A DNA stretch of 64,000 nucleotides from an uncultured Tissierellia bacterium (GTDB lineage: Bacteria > Bacillota > Clostridia > Tissierellales > Tissierellaceae), in contig CAMIXG010000001.1 in the NCBI GenBank assembly GCA_946402705.1, forward strand, positions 62,001 through 126,000. Reading direction: 5' to 3'. Below are positions 7,793-16,958 of the stretch, in pieces (the first letter of the stretch is position 1; every line of letters begins with the position of its first letter). Made by a program: the position numbers and the translations under genes. A model generated the notes under the pieces. It was not told where the DNA came from. It saw only the letters and a list, made by a program, of their open reading frames with translations, and did no database searches.

Positions 7793-8978
7793 ATTTAATA
7801 AGTGATGAAACTAAAGCTTCTGATTTTGAAAAATCTTCTTCACTCGGATTCCATTCTGATTTTATTTCTTCATCTATAACCTGAAATCCAGCTAGTTCTA
7901 ATCTTTCTTTTAAAACTTTATTACCTTCACCACTCCATCCATAGCATCCAAAAACAGCTGCTTTTTTATTTTTGAATTTAAGTGATTTCAGGAAGTGAAG
8001 CCAGCCATCAACACTTGATAGAACATCATTACCAACAGTTGGTGAACCAACTATTATAGCCTTTGATTTAAAGACTTCTGTCATTATTTCATTTTTATCA
8101 TATTTAGCACAATTAAATATTTTTACTACAGTATCTGGAGCTAACTTACTAATAGTTCGTCCAATATTATGGGCTATTTTAGCAGTACCTTCCCACATAG
8201 TATCATATACAATTGTGATTTGATTTTCTTGATAATTTTTAGACCAAGCTGCATACTTTTCAACTATTTGTAGAGGATTATCTCTCCAAATAGCACCATG
8301 ACTTGGAGCTATAATTTCTATAGGTAGATTTAATCCAACAATTTCATCAACTTTTTTAGATACAAGAGGTGAAAATGGATTTAATATATTTGCATAGTAT
8401 TTCATAGCTTCCTTATTTAATAGACAAGTATCTGCCTTATCATTAAATAACTCTTCAACAGCAAAATGCTGACCAAAGGCATCATTTGAAAATAAGATAT
8501 TATCACCAGTCATATAAGTAGCCATACTATCAGGCCAGTGTAACATTTTCATTTCAACAAAAACTAATTGTTTTCCATTACCAATGTCAAGTGAATCACC
8601 AGTTTTAACAATATTAAAATTCCAATTATGCTTACCATATTGTCCTTCTAAACTTTTTATAGCATTTGCTGTACAATAGATAGGTGTATTTGGTATCTCT
8701 TTCATTAAATCTAAAAGAGCCCCAGAGTGATCAACCTCTCCATGATTTACAATTATATAGTCAATTTTATTTATGTCGATTTCAGATTTTAAGTTTTCTA
8801 TAAACTCGAATCTGTGAGGTGCCCATACAGTATCAATTAAAACTGTTTTTTCTTCTTCTATCAAGTAAGAGTTCTGACTTGAACCATTAATAATAGAATA
8901 ATCATCACCATGAAATTGTTCTAATTCCCAGTCAATATAGCCAATCCAGTTTACATTATTTTTTACTAACTTTTTCAT
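7791..8978 (-). CDS. fprA: Flavodiiron protein (FprA / A-type flavoprotein)
   Basis: 395 residues, typical length. The N-terminal metallo-beta-lactamase-like domain carries N-H-G-E-V-D-H-S-G (H-x-E-x-D-H, diiron ligands), later M-L-H-W-P-D and S-N-D-A-F-G-Q-H, and P-S-H-G-A-I-W. The C-terminal flavodoxin domain has T-M-W-E-G-T-A-K (FMN phosphate loop) and G-S-P-T-V-G-N-D. Such proteins reduce O2 to water (or NO to N2O) in the cytoplasm of anaerobes, receiving electrons from rubredoxin or related carriers. AGGTTATT-type ribosome binding site. No rubredoxin gene is seen next to it. Confidence 0.94.
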   Translation of the reverse strand: MKKLVKNNVNWIGYIDWELEQFHGDDYSIINGSSQNSYLIEEEKTVLIDTVWAPHRFEFIENLKSEIDINKIDYIIVNHGEVDHSGALLDLMKEIPNTPIYCTANAIKSLEGQYGKHNWNFNIVKTGDSLDIGNGKQLVFVEMKMLHWPDSMATYMTGDNILFSNDAFGQHFAVEELFNDKADTCLLNKEAMKYYANILNPFSPLVSKKVDEIVGLNLPIEIIAPSHGAIWRDNPLQIVEKYAAWSKNYQENQITIVYDTMWEGTAKIAHNIGRTISKLAPDTVVKIFNCAKYDKNEIMTEVFKSKAIIVGSPTVGNDVLSSVDGWLHFLKSLKFKNKKAAVFGCYGWSGEGNKVLKERLELAGFQVIDEEIKSEWNPSEEDFSKSEALVSSLIK

Positions 8979-9037
8979 AATAACCTCCCATATAATAAAA
9001 TTTAAGCAAATAATACTATCTACTTAGGTTTATTATA

Positions 9038-10414
9038 TTATAGATTAAGGAAAATTGTAAACTCAGTACCAATATTTATCTCACTATTTACTTCGATAGT
9101 TCCCCCATATTTTTTAACCAATTCTTTTACAATGTATAGGCCTATACCAGTTCCACCAGTTACCTTGTTTCTTGAAGAGTCAACCCTATATAATCTATTG
9201 AAAATAAAGGGTAAATTATCTTTTGGAATTCCAGTACCATTGTCTCTTATTTTAAGTATAAGAGCATTTTCTTTTTGCTTAAGTGATACATGGACGCAGC
9301 CTATATCTTCGGCTATATATTTACCTGCATTGGACATTAGGTTCATAACAATTTGTTTAAAATGATCAGGGTTTATATTAAAATTAATATCCTTGTCTAT
9401 ATCCGTATTGATAAGGCAAGACTTCTCTTTAAAGATGGGTTTATATAAATCAACTATGGACAATAGATTACTAGAAAGATTAATAGCTTCTACAGGAAGA
9501 TCGCTATCAAAGGAGGCTAGTAAAAAAGAGTTTTTTAAATCATCAACAAGAGAGGAAATTCTATTTATTTCCTCCAGGATGATTTCTAGATTATCACTAT
9601 TAGCCTCCCAAATTCCATCTAAGATAGCCTCAAGGTAGCCCTTGATAGTTGTTATAGGTGTCCTAAGTTCATGGGATATGTCTAGGGCATATTGATTTCG
9701 AATAGCTTCTTCTTGTTTGAGACTTTGACTTAAGTAGTCTATGGATTTTGCCAATTGATTAATCTCAAGAGTATTATTTTTTATAGCAGAGCCTAGATTA
9801 ATATCAAAATCACCCTCCTGGAGTTTTTTAGTTGATTTAGTTATGCTGACTAAGGGTTCAGATAAACTTTTAGATAGAAATAATGCTAGGATGAAGCTTA
9901 ATATAAGTGAAAAAATTGCAGATATAATAAAGGAGCTATTTAAGGTATCACTAAATATAACTGCACTTTTAGTCAAATATGAATTATCATAAAAGCCAAT
10001 AATTATTTGACCAAGTTCTTCTTCATTTTTTAAAAGAGGAAAAGTATTTTCCACATAATCTCCTTGGCTTTTAGACCTGCCCATCATGTGATTACCATGT
10101 CGCATCATACCACCCATATGATTGTAACTTTCATCAGACTGAAAAACTGTAGCTCCAGATAGGTTCTTAATAGTTATTGATACATTTGCACTATCTGCAT
10201 AAGAGTTAATTTGATCAGAATATAGGACATAATCATTTTTGCTATATAATTTATTAATATTTTTTACAATTTCACTTAATTTTTTTTCATGCTCATCAAT
10301 TAGATATATTTCAAATTCAGAATTTATTCTAAGTCTTGAAATATAGCTAGTAATAGATATACTTACAATAATTATTGATAGAAAGCAAATTATAATTTTA
10401 TTAGAAAGTTTCAT
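9038..10414 (-). CDS. Sensor histidine kinase with Met/His-rich extracytoplasmic loop
   Basis: 458 residues. Membrane segment near 5-24, extracytoplasmic sensor to about 150, second membrane segment near 155-180, HAMP, then HisKA (D-I-S-H-E-L-R-T-P-I-T-T, phospho-His) and HATPase (N-box N-L-M-S-N-A-G, D-N-G-T-G-I-P, G-G-T-G-I-G-L). The sensor contains a Met/His cluster (H-M-G-G-M-M-R-H-G-N-H-M-M-G), the kind of thioether/imidazole site that binds Cu(I) or Ag(I) in other proteins. Divergent from a His-rich secreted protein; its likely partner regulator is encoded beyond that gene. Metal sensing is an inference. Confidence 0.92.
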   Translation of the reverse strand: MKLSNKIIICFLSIIIVSISITSYISRLRINSEFEIYLIDEHEKKLSEIVKNINKLYSKNDYVLYSDQINSYADSANVSITIKNLSGATVFQSDESYNHMGGMMRHGNHMMGRSKSQGDYVENTFPLLKNEEELGQIIIGFYDNSYLTKSAVIFSDTLNSSFIISAIFSLILSFILALFLSKSLSEPLVSITKSTKKLQEGDFDINLGSAIKNNTLEINQLAKSIDYLSQSLKQEEAIRNQYALDISHELRTPITTIKGYLEAILDGIWEANSDNLEIILEEINRISSLVDDLKNSFLLASFDSDLPVEAINLSSNLLSIVDLYKPIFKEKSCLINTDIDKDINFNINPDHFKQIVMNLMSNAGKYIAEDIGCVHVSLKQKENALILKIRDNGTGIPKDNLPFIFNRLYRVDSSRNKVTGGTGIGLYIVKELVKKYGGTIEVNSEINIGTEFTIFLNL

Positions 10415-10438
10415 AAAAAGCTCCTTTTAAAAATTTAT

Positions 10439-10475
10439 ATTCATAATCCATTCATAATTATATCTTATTATGAAT
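10439..10475. promoter_or_regulatory. Three ATTCATAAT boxes in the divergent promoter
   Basis: ATTCATAAT occurs at 10439-10447 and again at 10450-10458 (11-base period), and its reverse complement ATTATGAAT at 10467-10475. Direct repeats with an 11-base period are the usual binding arrangement of OmpR/PhoB-family regulators; the regulator at 11045-11737 is the obvious candidate. The boxes would sit over the promoters of both the kinase and the secreted protein. Confidence 0.6.
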
Positions 10476-10511
10476 ATAAAGAAAGTAAAGAAAATAATAA
10501 GGAGGGTACTT

Positions 10512-10994
10512 ATGAAAAAAATATTATTAGGTTTGGGTGCACTTATTATTGGTGTTGGAACAACAGTAGCTTATGCAAAAGATATACCAGTAGTAAAGAG
10601 TGAAAATAATTATAAACTTAGTGAAGAAATCAAGGTAGAGGCAAATGAAAAAGATGCAAAAGTAGCTTATAGAGATAACTATAGTGAAAAAGACATGGAA
10701 GAGATGTTTAAAAGTAGAGTAAAGTATAGGAAACAAGAATTAAAAGAATTATTAGATAAAAATTTAATAACAAAGGAAGAGTATAACTACGAACTAAAAG
10801 ATATTGAAGAAGTTGAAAAATACCATGAAGAAACAGGATATGATTATATGAATGATCATGGTAGATGTGAATTGGGTTCTGGTATGGGAATAAGAAGTAC
10901 AAATTCTAATTCTAGCTCTAACTCAAATTATGGAATGCACCATAATGGAAGTAGAAGAGGAATGCATAATGGACTTGGAAGAGGCTGCCATTAA
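10512..10994 (+). CDS. Small secreted protein with His/Met/Gly-rich tail (DUF2680-like architecture)
   Basis: Start at ATG 10512 after AAGGAGGG; an upstream in-frame ATG (10470) lacks a site. 160 residues with a signal peptide (M-K-K-I-L-L-G-L-G-A-L-I-I-G) and likely cleavage after A-Y-A. A charged helical part (about 45-115, with K-N-L-I-T-K-E-E-Y-N-Y-E-L) is followed by a low-complexity Ser/Asn stretch and a tail with M-H-H-N-G, R-R-G-M-H-N-G and G-R-G-C-H. The helix plus Gly/His tail recalls clostridial DUF2680 secreted proteins; the tail could bind metal. Divergent from the kinase with a Met/His sensor, so probably its regulated product (inference). Confidence 0.75.
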   Translation: MKKILLGLGALIIGVGTTVAYAKDIPVVKSENNYKLSEEIKVEANEKDAKVAYRDNYSEKDMEEMFKSRVKYRKQELKELLDKNLITKEEYNYELKDIEEVEKYHEETGYDYMNDHGRCELGSGMGIRSTNSNSSSNSNYGMHHNGSRRGMHNGLGRGCH

Positions 10995-11002
10995 TAGATA
11001 AG

Positions 11003-11047
11003 AAAAAGATTAAAGCTAAGTAGCTACTTAGCTTTAATCTTTTTTTA
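11003..11047. terminator. Bidirectional terminator
   Basis: AAAGATTAAAGCTAAGTA pairs with TACTTAGCTTTAATCTTT almost without loop, then a T-run; A-run on the left. It separates the secreted-protein gene (+) and the response regulator (-). Confidence 0.88.
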
Positions 11048-11737
11048 AGCTTTAAATCTGTAACCTGCGCCATAAACAGTTTCTATATACTTAGGTTTTT
11101 TAGGATCATCCTCTATCTTTTGTCGGATGTTTTTAATAAAGGCATCAATCGTCCTGTCATAACCATCATAATTATTTCCAAATGTAAGGTTTATAATCTG
11201 TTCACGAGTTAGGACATTAGCCTGATTTTCCACTAGGGTAAGAAGAATTTTAAACTCATGCGAAGTTAACTCCACTGGCATATCTTTTTTAAAAACTAAC
11301 ATTTTTTCTGGGTAAATTTTCAAATCCCCTTGATTAAATGCTAGGGAAGTTGATACCACCTGACTAGAATAGACCCTTCGCAAAAGTACCTGTATTCGAG
11401 CCATAAGTTCCCTAGGGCTAAAAGGTTTTGTAATATAATCATCTGCGCCAATAGATAGGCCTTCTATCTTATTATCTTCAGAAGATTTTGCAGTTAACAT
11501 TATTATTGGAATATTTGAGCTTTGTCTAATTTTTCGGCAGACATCCTCACCACTTATTTTAGGTATCATAAGATCCAGTACAACTAAATGGATATTATCT
11601 TTATGAATATTAAATAAGTTTATAGCTTCTTCACCATCTTTAGCAATTATGGTTTTATAATTTTCCTTGTCTAAGTAGGCCTTTACAAAATTACTTATTT
11701 TTATTTCATCTTCAACTAATAAGATTGTATACTCCAT
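11045..11737 (-). CDS. OmpR-family response regulator
   Basis: 230 residues. Receiver domain with L-V-E-D-E acidic pocket, phospho-acceptor Asp in V-V-L-D-L-M-I-P and K in I-T-K-P-F; C-terminal winged helix with V-E-L-T-S-H-E-F-K-I-L-L and the terminal Y-I-E-T-V-Y-G-A-G-Y-R-F. It starts 12 bases after the DEAD-box helicase gene, so may be co-transcribed with it. The nearest histidine kinase (9038-10414) lies on the same strand but is separated by the divergently oriented secreted-protein gene, an unusual split of a two-component pair. Pairing is inferred from proximity and the promoter boxes. Confidence 0.92.
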   Translation of the reverse strand: MEYTILLVEDEIKISNFVKAYLDKENYKTIIAKDGEEAINLFNIHKDNIHLVVLDLMIPKISGEDVCRKIRQSSNIPIIMLTAKSSEDNKIEGLSIGADDYITKPFSPRELMARIQVLLRRVYSSQVVSTSLAFNQGDLKIYPEKMLVFKKDMPVELTSHEFKILLTLVENQANVLTREQIINLTFGNNYDGYDRTIDAFIKNIRQKIEDDPKKPKYIETVYGAGYRFKA

Positions 11738-11749
11738 AATAATCTCTCC

Positions 11750-13183
11750 TTATCTTCTAGCTATGGAAACAGTCCTTAGTCGGCCTTTTATTTCAGTAGT
11801 TTTTAAGGCTTCTAAGACCATATCTCCCTTATTATTTAAAATTTCAACAAAACTAGATACATCTATTATATCTATTATACCTATATCATCTCCACTAAGA
11901 CCATCAATACTGCAAATCGATCCAACTATATCGCCAGCACGCATCTTAGTTTTTTTACCTGCATTTATATGAAGCTTTAAAATGCCCTTGTTTAACTCTT
12001 CTTTTTCAGGATTAGAGTAATCATTAAGTGTAGTCATTTTATTTTTAAATTCAGCTATATCCTCACTAGATATAGACAAATCATTTATATCTAAACTATC
12101 TATCTTAGTAGCTGTGTAGCCCTCTATATCTCTGATATATTTTTCTTCATAGTTGTTGTGGAAGGTTATTGCCTTTCCAGTAAGTCCCTTTCTACCAGTC
12201 CTACCTATCCTATGAACATAGGATTCTATTTCATCAGGTACATTATAATTTATGACATGAGATACATTATCAACATCTATACCCCTAGCAGCCACATCTG
12301 TTGCTATTAAGTATCTAAATTTAAATTCTTTAAAATCATTCATTATGGCTGTCCTGTCTTTTTGCTCCATACCACCATGGATTTTATCACATGAATAGTT
12401 TTGTGATTTTAACTTTCTATATACAAAGTCTACCTCATCACGAGTATTACAAAAAATAGTAGCAATATCTGGTTTTTCAGCTACTAGTAAATCTTGTAAA
12501 AGTTTTATCTTATCAAGATTTTCTGTATTATATCTTACTTGCTCAATTCTATCCATTGTGTTGTTAGTAGAAATTATTTCAATAAATTCTGGATCAAGCA
12601 TGTAATTATGAGATATATCCAATATACTGTCTGATATAGTGGCAGAGAACATTAGAGATTGTCTTTTCTCTGGAAGATGGTTTAAAATTTTACTTATTTC
12701 TTCTGAAAAACCCATATTTAGCATTTCATCAGCTTCATCTAAAACTAAATATTCTATCTTAGATGTTTTTAAATTGCCACGAAGGATATGGTCCAGCACT
12801 CTACCAGGAGTACCAACTACTACATGGGTTCTCTGTTTTAAGGATCTGGTTTGAGCACCATAGGGTGTTTTACCAAAGATATCTAGAATTTTAAGTCTTT
12901 TAAATCTACTAATATTAAAAAATTCTTCCTTAACTTGTAGGGCAAGTTCCCTAGTAGGAACTAAAATTAAAGCTTGGGGACTTATTTCATCCCAAACTAT
13001 TAAATCTGATAGAGGGATTGCAAATGCAGCTGTTTTCCCACTACCAGTTTCTGATTTAACTATTAAATCTTTTTTTGCTAATACATTTGGAATTGCAAGT
13101 TTTTGAACCTCTGTAAGCTTGTTATATCCCAAAATATCTATTGATTTTTGTAACTCTTCACTTAATTGTATGTTATTATTCAA
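11750..13183 (-). CDS. dbpA: DEAD-box RNA helicase with DbpA-type RNA-binding domain
   Basis: 477 residues. Helicase motifs in order: Q-K-L-A-I-P (Q motif), S-E-T-G-S-G-K-T (I), P-T-R-E-L-A (Ia), T-P-G-R (Ib), D-E-A-D (II), S-A-T (III), Y-V-H-R-I-G-R-T-G-R (VI). The C-terminal ~75 residues (K-L-H-I-N-A-G-K-K, D-I-V-G-S-I, G-I-I-D-I) form the DbpA/YxiN RNA recognition domain that binds hairpin 92 of 23S rRNA, so a role in large-subunit assembly is likely. A cold-shock or mRNA role cannot be excluded. Upstream of and probably co-transcribed with the response regulator. Confidence 0.9.
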   Translation of the reverse strand: MNNNIQLSEELQKSIDILGYNKLTEVQKLAIPNVLAKKDLIVKSETGSGKTAAFAIPLSDLIVWDEISPQALILVPTRELALQVKEEFFNISRFKRLKILDIFGKTPYGAQTRSLKQRTHVVVGTPGRVLDHILRGNLKTSKIEYLVLDEADEMLNMGFSEEISKILNHLPEKRQSLMFSATISDSILDISHNYMLDPEFIEIISTNNTMDRIEQVRYNTENLDKIKLLQDLLVAEKPDIATIFCNTRDEVDFVYRKLKSQNYSCDKIHGGMEQKDRTAIMNDFKEFKFRYLIATDVAARGIDVDNVSHVINYNVPDEIESYVHRIGRTGRKGLTGKAITFHNNYEEKYIRDIEGYTATKIDSLDINDLSISSEDIAEFKNKMTTLNDYSNPEKEELNKGILKLHINAGKKTKMRAGDIVGSICSIDGLSGDDIGIIDIIDVSSFVEILNNKGDMVLEALKTTEIKGRLRTVSIARR

Positions 13184-13317
13184 AGTCTCACTCTTTCTTT
13201 ATAAATTGCATAATAATTATATACTAAAACTCTTATAAAACCTAATAACTTAAGATAAATGTTTACATAATTTAAATAATGAGGTAGTATTTTATTAGCT
13301 GCATATGGGAGGTAAAT

Positions 13318-14031
13318 ATGATAATAAACAAATTTAGCGAGAATATATACTACTCAGATTTTGTAAGAGAAACAGATAGGCCAGTACTAGGATATATAAG
13401 AGGAGATAAGTTTTCTGTTATGATAGATGCTGGTAATTCTCAAGACCATATGGAAGAATTTTTAAGAGAAATAGAAAGAATGAACTTAGAAATGCCAAAA
13501 TATTGTGTAATAACACATCACCACTGGGACCATAGTTTTGGAATGGAATTTTTCAAAGGAGAAACTATAGTTTCAAGAAAAACAAATGATAAGTTAGAGT
13601 ATCTAAAAAAACTTAAATGGGATAAGGAGTCTGTTTTAAAAAGACTTGAAACTGGAGAGGAAATAGAGTTTGCATATAATGCTATGGTAGTAGAATATGA
13701 AAATTTTGATGATATAAAAGTTTCAACAGGAGATATTATATTTGAAGATAAACTGATTTTAGACCTTGGAAATGATTTGTGTCATATAGTTTTAGTAGGT
13801 GGGCCACATGAAGAAGATTCTTCTTTAATATACCTTGAAAAGGAAAAGGTGTTATTTGCAGGAGATGCTCATAGTGGAGATTATTACCATAATGAGGGTA
13901 AAATAGATGGAGAAAAAATGAAGGGATATATAGGTAACTTAGAAGCAATAGATTTCAATACCTATATACTTGGACATGATAATCCAATAGAGAAAGAGAC
14001 GATAATGATGTTACTAAAAAAATTAATATAA
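13318..14031 (+). CDS. MBL-fold metallo-hydrolase
   Basis: 237 residues with the metallo-beta-lactamase signature T-H-H-H-W-D-H-S (H-x-H-x-D-H, near residues 62-69), a later G-G-P-H-E-E-D-S (third His region), G-D-A-H-S-G and L-G-H-D-N-P. These residues form a two-metal hydrolase centre. The M-I-I-N start is preceded by GGGAGG. The next gene, a PP-loop ATPase, begins 12 bases downstream with its own GGGAG site, so the two form an operon. The substrate is not predictable. Confidence 0.85.
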   Translation: MIINKFSENIYYSDFVRETDRPVLGYIRGDKFSVMIDAGNSQDHMEEFLREIERMNLEMPKYCVITHHHWDHSFGMEFFKGETIVSRKTNDKLEYLKKLKWDKESVLKRLETGEEIEFAYNAMVVEYENFDDIKVSTGDIIFEDKLILDLGNDLCHIVLVGGPHEEDSSLIYLEKEKVLFAGDAHSGDYYHNEGKIDGEKMKGYIGNLEAIDFNTYILGHDNPIEKETIMMLLKKLI

Positions 14032-14043
14032 TGGGAGAATACT

Positions 14044-14697
14044 ATGAAAGCAAATTTTATAATATCGTATAGTGGAGGAAAAGATGCAAATTTAGCACTT
14101 TACAGAGCGATTGAAAAGGGATATAAACCAGTAGGATTACTGACAACTTATAATGAGGCTATGGAGAGATCATGGTTCCATGGCATACCAAAAGATATCT
14201 TAATGGAGGTATCTAAATCTTTAAAAATACCAATAAACCTAGTTAGTACAGGTTTTGGCAATGATTATGGGCTAGATTTTGAAAGAGCCTTAATAGAATT
14301 TAAAAATCAGGGAGCAGATACTTGTGTTTTTGGAGATATAGATATAGAAGAACATTATAGCTGGTGCGATGAAAGATGTAAAAATACTGGACTTAAGAGT
14401 GAATTTCCACTATGGAATGAAGATAGAGAAAAACTTGTTTTAGAAAGTATAAACCTAGGATTCAAGTCAATGATAACAGTAATAGATAATAGTATATTAG
14501 ATGAGAGTTTTTTGGGAAAAACTTTAACAGCAGAAATCATAGAAAAAATAAAAGAAAGTGGGGCAGATCCATGTGGAGAAAATGGAGAGTACCATACTTT
14601 TGTCTATGATGGACCAACATTTGATAAGCCTATAGACATAAAAGTTGGAAAAATAATTAAAAATAATAAAAATGCAGCTATAGAAATAAAATTATAG
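14044..14697 (+). CDS. PP-loop ATPase of the diphthine-ammonia ligase (DUF71) family
   Basis: 217 residues. The PP-loop S-Y-S-G-G-K-D-A-N-L-A-L near residues 7-18 is the ATP-pyrophosphatase motif, and the conserved C-terminal G-E-N-G-E-Y-H-T-F-V near 178-187 is typical of the Dph6-like family. In eukaryotes and archaea these enzymes amidate diphthine on EF2; bacteria lack diphthamide, so the bacterial substrate is unknown (adenylation-dependent amidation is inferred). Forms an operon with the MBL hydrolase. Confidence 0.85.
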   Translation: MKANFIISYSGGKDANLALYRAIEKGYKPVGLLTTYNEAMERSWFHGIPKDILMEVSKSLKIPINLVSTGFGNDYGLDFERALIEFKNQGADTCVFGDIDIEEHYSWCDERCKNTGLKSEFPLWNEDREKLVLESINLGFKSMITVIDNSILDESFLGKTLTAEIIEKIKESGADPCGENGEYHTFVYDGPTFDKPIDIKVGKIIKNNKNAAIEIKL

Positions 14698-14698
14698 A

Positions 14699-14745
14699 AA
14701 AACCCTTTAATCATATAAAAAGATTAAAGGGTTTTGTTTTATTTT
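14699..14745. terminator. Bidirectional terminator
   Basis: AAAACCCTTTAATC pairs with GATTAAAGGGTTTT, followed by a T-rich tail. It ends the PP-loop gene and overlaps the last codon of the minus-strand membrane protein. Confidence 0.88.
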
Positions 14746-16958
14746 TCGTTGTATAGAACACCCAGTGGTAAAAGTGCAAAAAGCATTATCATAGCAGCTG
14801 CAATTGTACCAGTATCATTAAACATAAAGATGATTAACGCATCTATAAATATTAAGGTAAAAGACTTAAATATTATAGGGTGTTTTACTCTTAGTTTATT
14901 TATATCTATCTTCTTAAATTTAGATAATAGGGCAAGAAGTATTAATTCAGAGAATAATACTAAATTCCATGGTGAATGAAGTAGGTTATAGAATACTTGT
15001 CCCAATTTAGTTCTGATTATTTCAATTAGTTTACTTGATCCACCAGTTGTAAGAGCTAGTATAGCCTTACCAGCATGGGTTGGATTTGGATTAAACATGG
15101 CATCAAAACCAGCTACAAGTAAGATAAATATTACAACAGATCCACCTAAAAGAATTAGTTTTTTCAAGGATAACTTTTTCTCAAATATGATGAAGAAACT
15201 AAATAGCATAAGGGCTAAGGCAGATATTGTACCGCCCATATTAGCTCCAGATATTGGGCTAAGTGCCACTACTACAAAAAGCATATATAGATTAAAAATT
15301 ATAAACATTTTTACTTTACTAAGTTTTAACTTACTAAAAATACTAAAGAAAGATAAGACTGTCGATCCAATTAAAATTCCCATATAGTCATTTCCTATAC
15401 CATAGAATCTACCACCTGCTATAGCATCTGATCCCAAAGGTGAGACAATCATATACTTATTAAAGATAAATCCATCAAGTAATATAAAGATACTAGTTAT
15501 AGCAGTTATTATACCAAGTGATAGGATGAAATCTTTTTTAGTAAGACTATAGATTATATTTGAGAATATAAAACTACTTAGAAGAACATAAGCTATATCC
15601 AAAATTATGGACTTGTAGCCAAATATGGCAACAGTTAACATAGATAAAGGTATAGTTAATATAGTTAGAACTCCTAATTTTAAAAGTTTTTCACTTATAA
15701 ATTTATTTTTAAGGAATTTAGGAATAAATAAAGCTGCCAGGGCAACTAAAGATAGAGCTATAAAACTCCAGTGGAAAACATTTCTAAACTTCCTTATATA
15801 AACATAGCCATCTTGGCTATTTATTAAATCTTCTATAGAATTTTCATTGGGAGTTAAAGTCATAGACTCACCTGAAAGTTCCTTATTATTTTTTATATCA
15901 AAATGATTTAAAACTGTTGCACTAAAATCAAAGTTAGTAACTAAACCATCTCTCCTAGTAAGGTTTGATTTTAATAGACCTTTTTCAGTATTAGCTGAGG
16001 ATAAAATAACTGGTGTTAAACCAAAATTACCAGCAGATACCATTTCCTTTGAAGGGTTAGGGCTTATTACCATAAACAAAGTTTCATCTAAGTCTACTTT
16101 TTTCATAAGCTCTCCAAGGACAAAGTCAGCTCTTTTTATAGCCTTTAGTTTTTGCGATAACCTAACATTATCAGAGGCAAGCCTATCTGATTTAGAAACT
16201 CTTACAGTATCTCCATAATCTAAAAAAAGTATATCGGATTTTGGTAAGATTCTATCTACTTCCTCCAAAACTTTTTTCTCATCAAGTTTTATACCACCTA
16301 AAACTTTTTCATCTTTTTTAAGTAGGGATGAATCTACATTACCATAAGGTATAAGTCCCATATTATCCATGGCAATCATAGTTGCCTCACGATTTGGAGT
16401 TATAAAGTCAGCATTTCCGATAAAACCAATACTTAAATTATTATTTTTTGCAATTTCTCCAAAATTTCCAACTGTATTGTTGGGTGTTATATCTAGTGCA
16501 GTTCTCCTGATATCTTCTATAGCTAGATTGGCAACTTCTTCATCTGCACTTTTAGTATTAGTAAATAGATTATAAATTGAAGTAGAATCGTTATCTTCAC
16601 TGGCAAGTAATTCTGTAAGTGCGACTGATGAATTGAGATTAAAAGCTAGCCCAGCCTGTGTAGATGCTAGGGTTCTAACTCCCATTCCAAGACTTAAGTA
16701 AGTGCTACCCCTGTTTGCCACTGCTGATTTGGCGCGGGTATTCATAAGTGCAATCCCACCATTATCTATTAGATACTGTAAGTTTTCAGCCTTACTATCT
16801 AAGATATTATGGATACTAACTTCATCTAAAATTAAAACAATAGCTTTTTTTCCTTGAATATTCTCTTGAGCATTCACTATATTTATATTAGTTATAAGAA
16901 TTAGGCCTATTAAAAATATAATAAATATCTTTTTAGAGAATGAATTTTCATTATACAA
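14739..16958 (-). CDS. Secreted alkaline-phosphatase-like domain fused to a polytopic membrane domain, function unknown
   Basis: I choose the TTG at 16958 (739 residues) because AGGGGGAC lies 5 bases upstream; an in-frame ATG exists at 16997. A signal peptide (F-I-I-F-L-I-G-L-I-L-I-T-N, cut near N-A-Q) is followed by about 370 extracytoplasmic residues beginning A-I-V-L-I-L-D-E-V-S, with R-T-A-L-D, L-F-L-D-Y-G-D and M-V-I-S-P-N-P, the layout of alkaline-phosphatase-superfamily domains. About 11 membrane helices follow, with the motif R-F-Y-G-I-G-N-D-Y-M-G in an extracytoplasmic or re-entrant region. I do not recognise a characterised homologue; an envelope-polymer phosphotransferase or hydrolase is possible. 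Confidence 0.65.
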   Translation of the reverse strand: MYNENSFSKKIFIIFLIGLILITNINIVNAQENIQGKKAIVLILDEVSIHNILDSKAENLQYLIDNGGIALMNTRAKSAVANRGSTYLSLGMGVRTLASTQAGLAFNLNSSVALTELLASEDNDSTSIYNLFTNTKSADEEVANLAIEDIRRTALDITPNNTVGNFGEIAKNNNLSIGFIGNADFITPNREATMIAMDNMGLIPYGNVDSSLLKKDEKVLGGIKLDEKKVLEEVDRILPKSDILFLDYGDTVRVSKSDRLASDNVRLSQKLKAIKRADFVLGELMKKVDLDETLFMVISPNPSKEMVSAGNFGLTPVILSSANTEKGLLKSNLTRRDGLVTNFDFSATVLNHFDIKNNKELSGESMTLTPNENSIEDLINSQDGYVYIRKFRNVFHWSFIALSLVALAALFIPKFLKNKFISEKLLKLGVLTILTIPLSMLTVAIFGYKSIILDIAYVLLSSFIFSNIIYSLTKKDFILSLGIITAITSIFILLDGFIFNKYMIVSPLGSDAIAGGRFYGIGNDYMGILIGSTVLSFFSIFSKLKLSKVKMFIIFNLYMLFVVVALSPISGANMGGTISALALMLFSFFIIFEKKLSLKKLILLGGSVVIFILLVAGFDAMFNPNPTHAGKAILALTTGGSSKLIEIIRTKLGQVFYNLLHSPWNLVLFSELILLALLSKFKKIDINKLRVKHPIIFKSFTLIFIDALIIFMFNDTGTIAAAMIMLFALLPLGVLYNEK

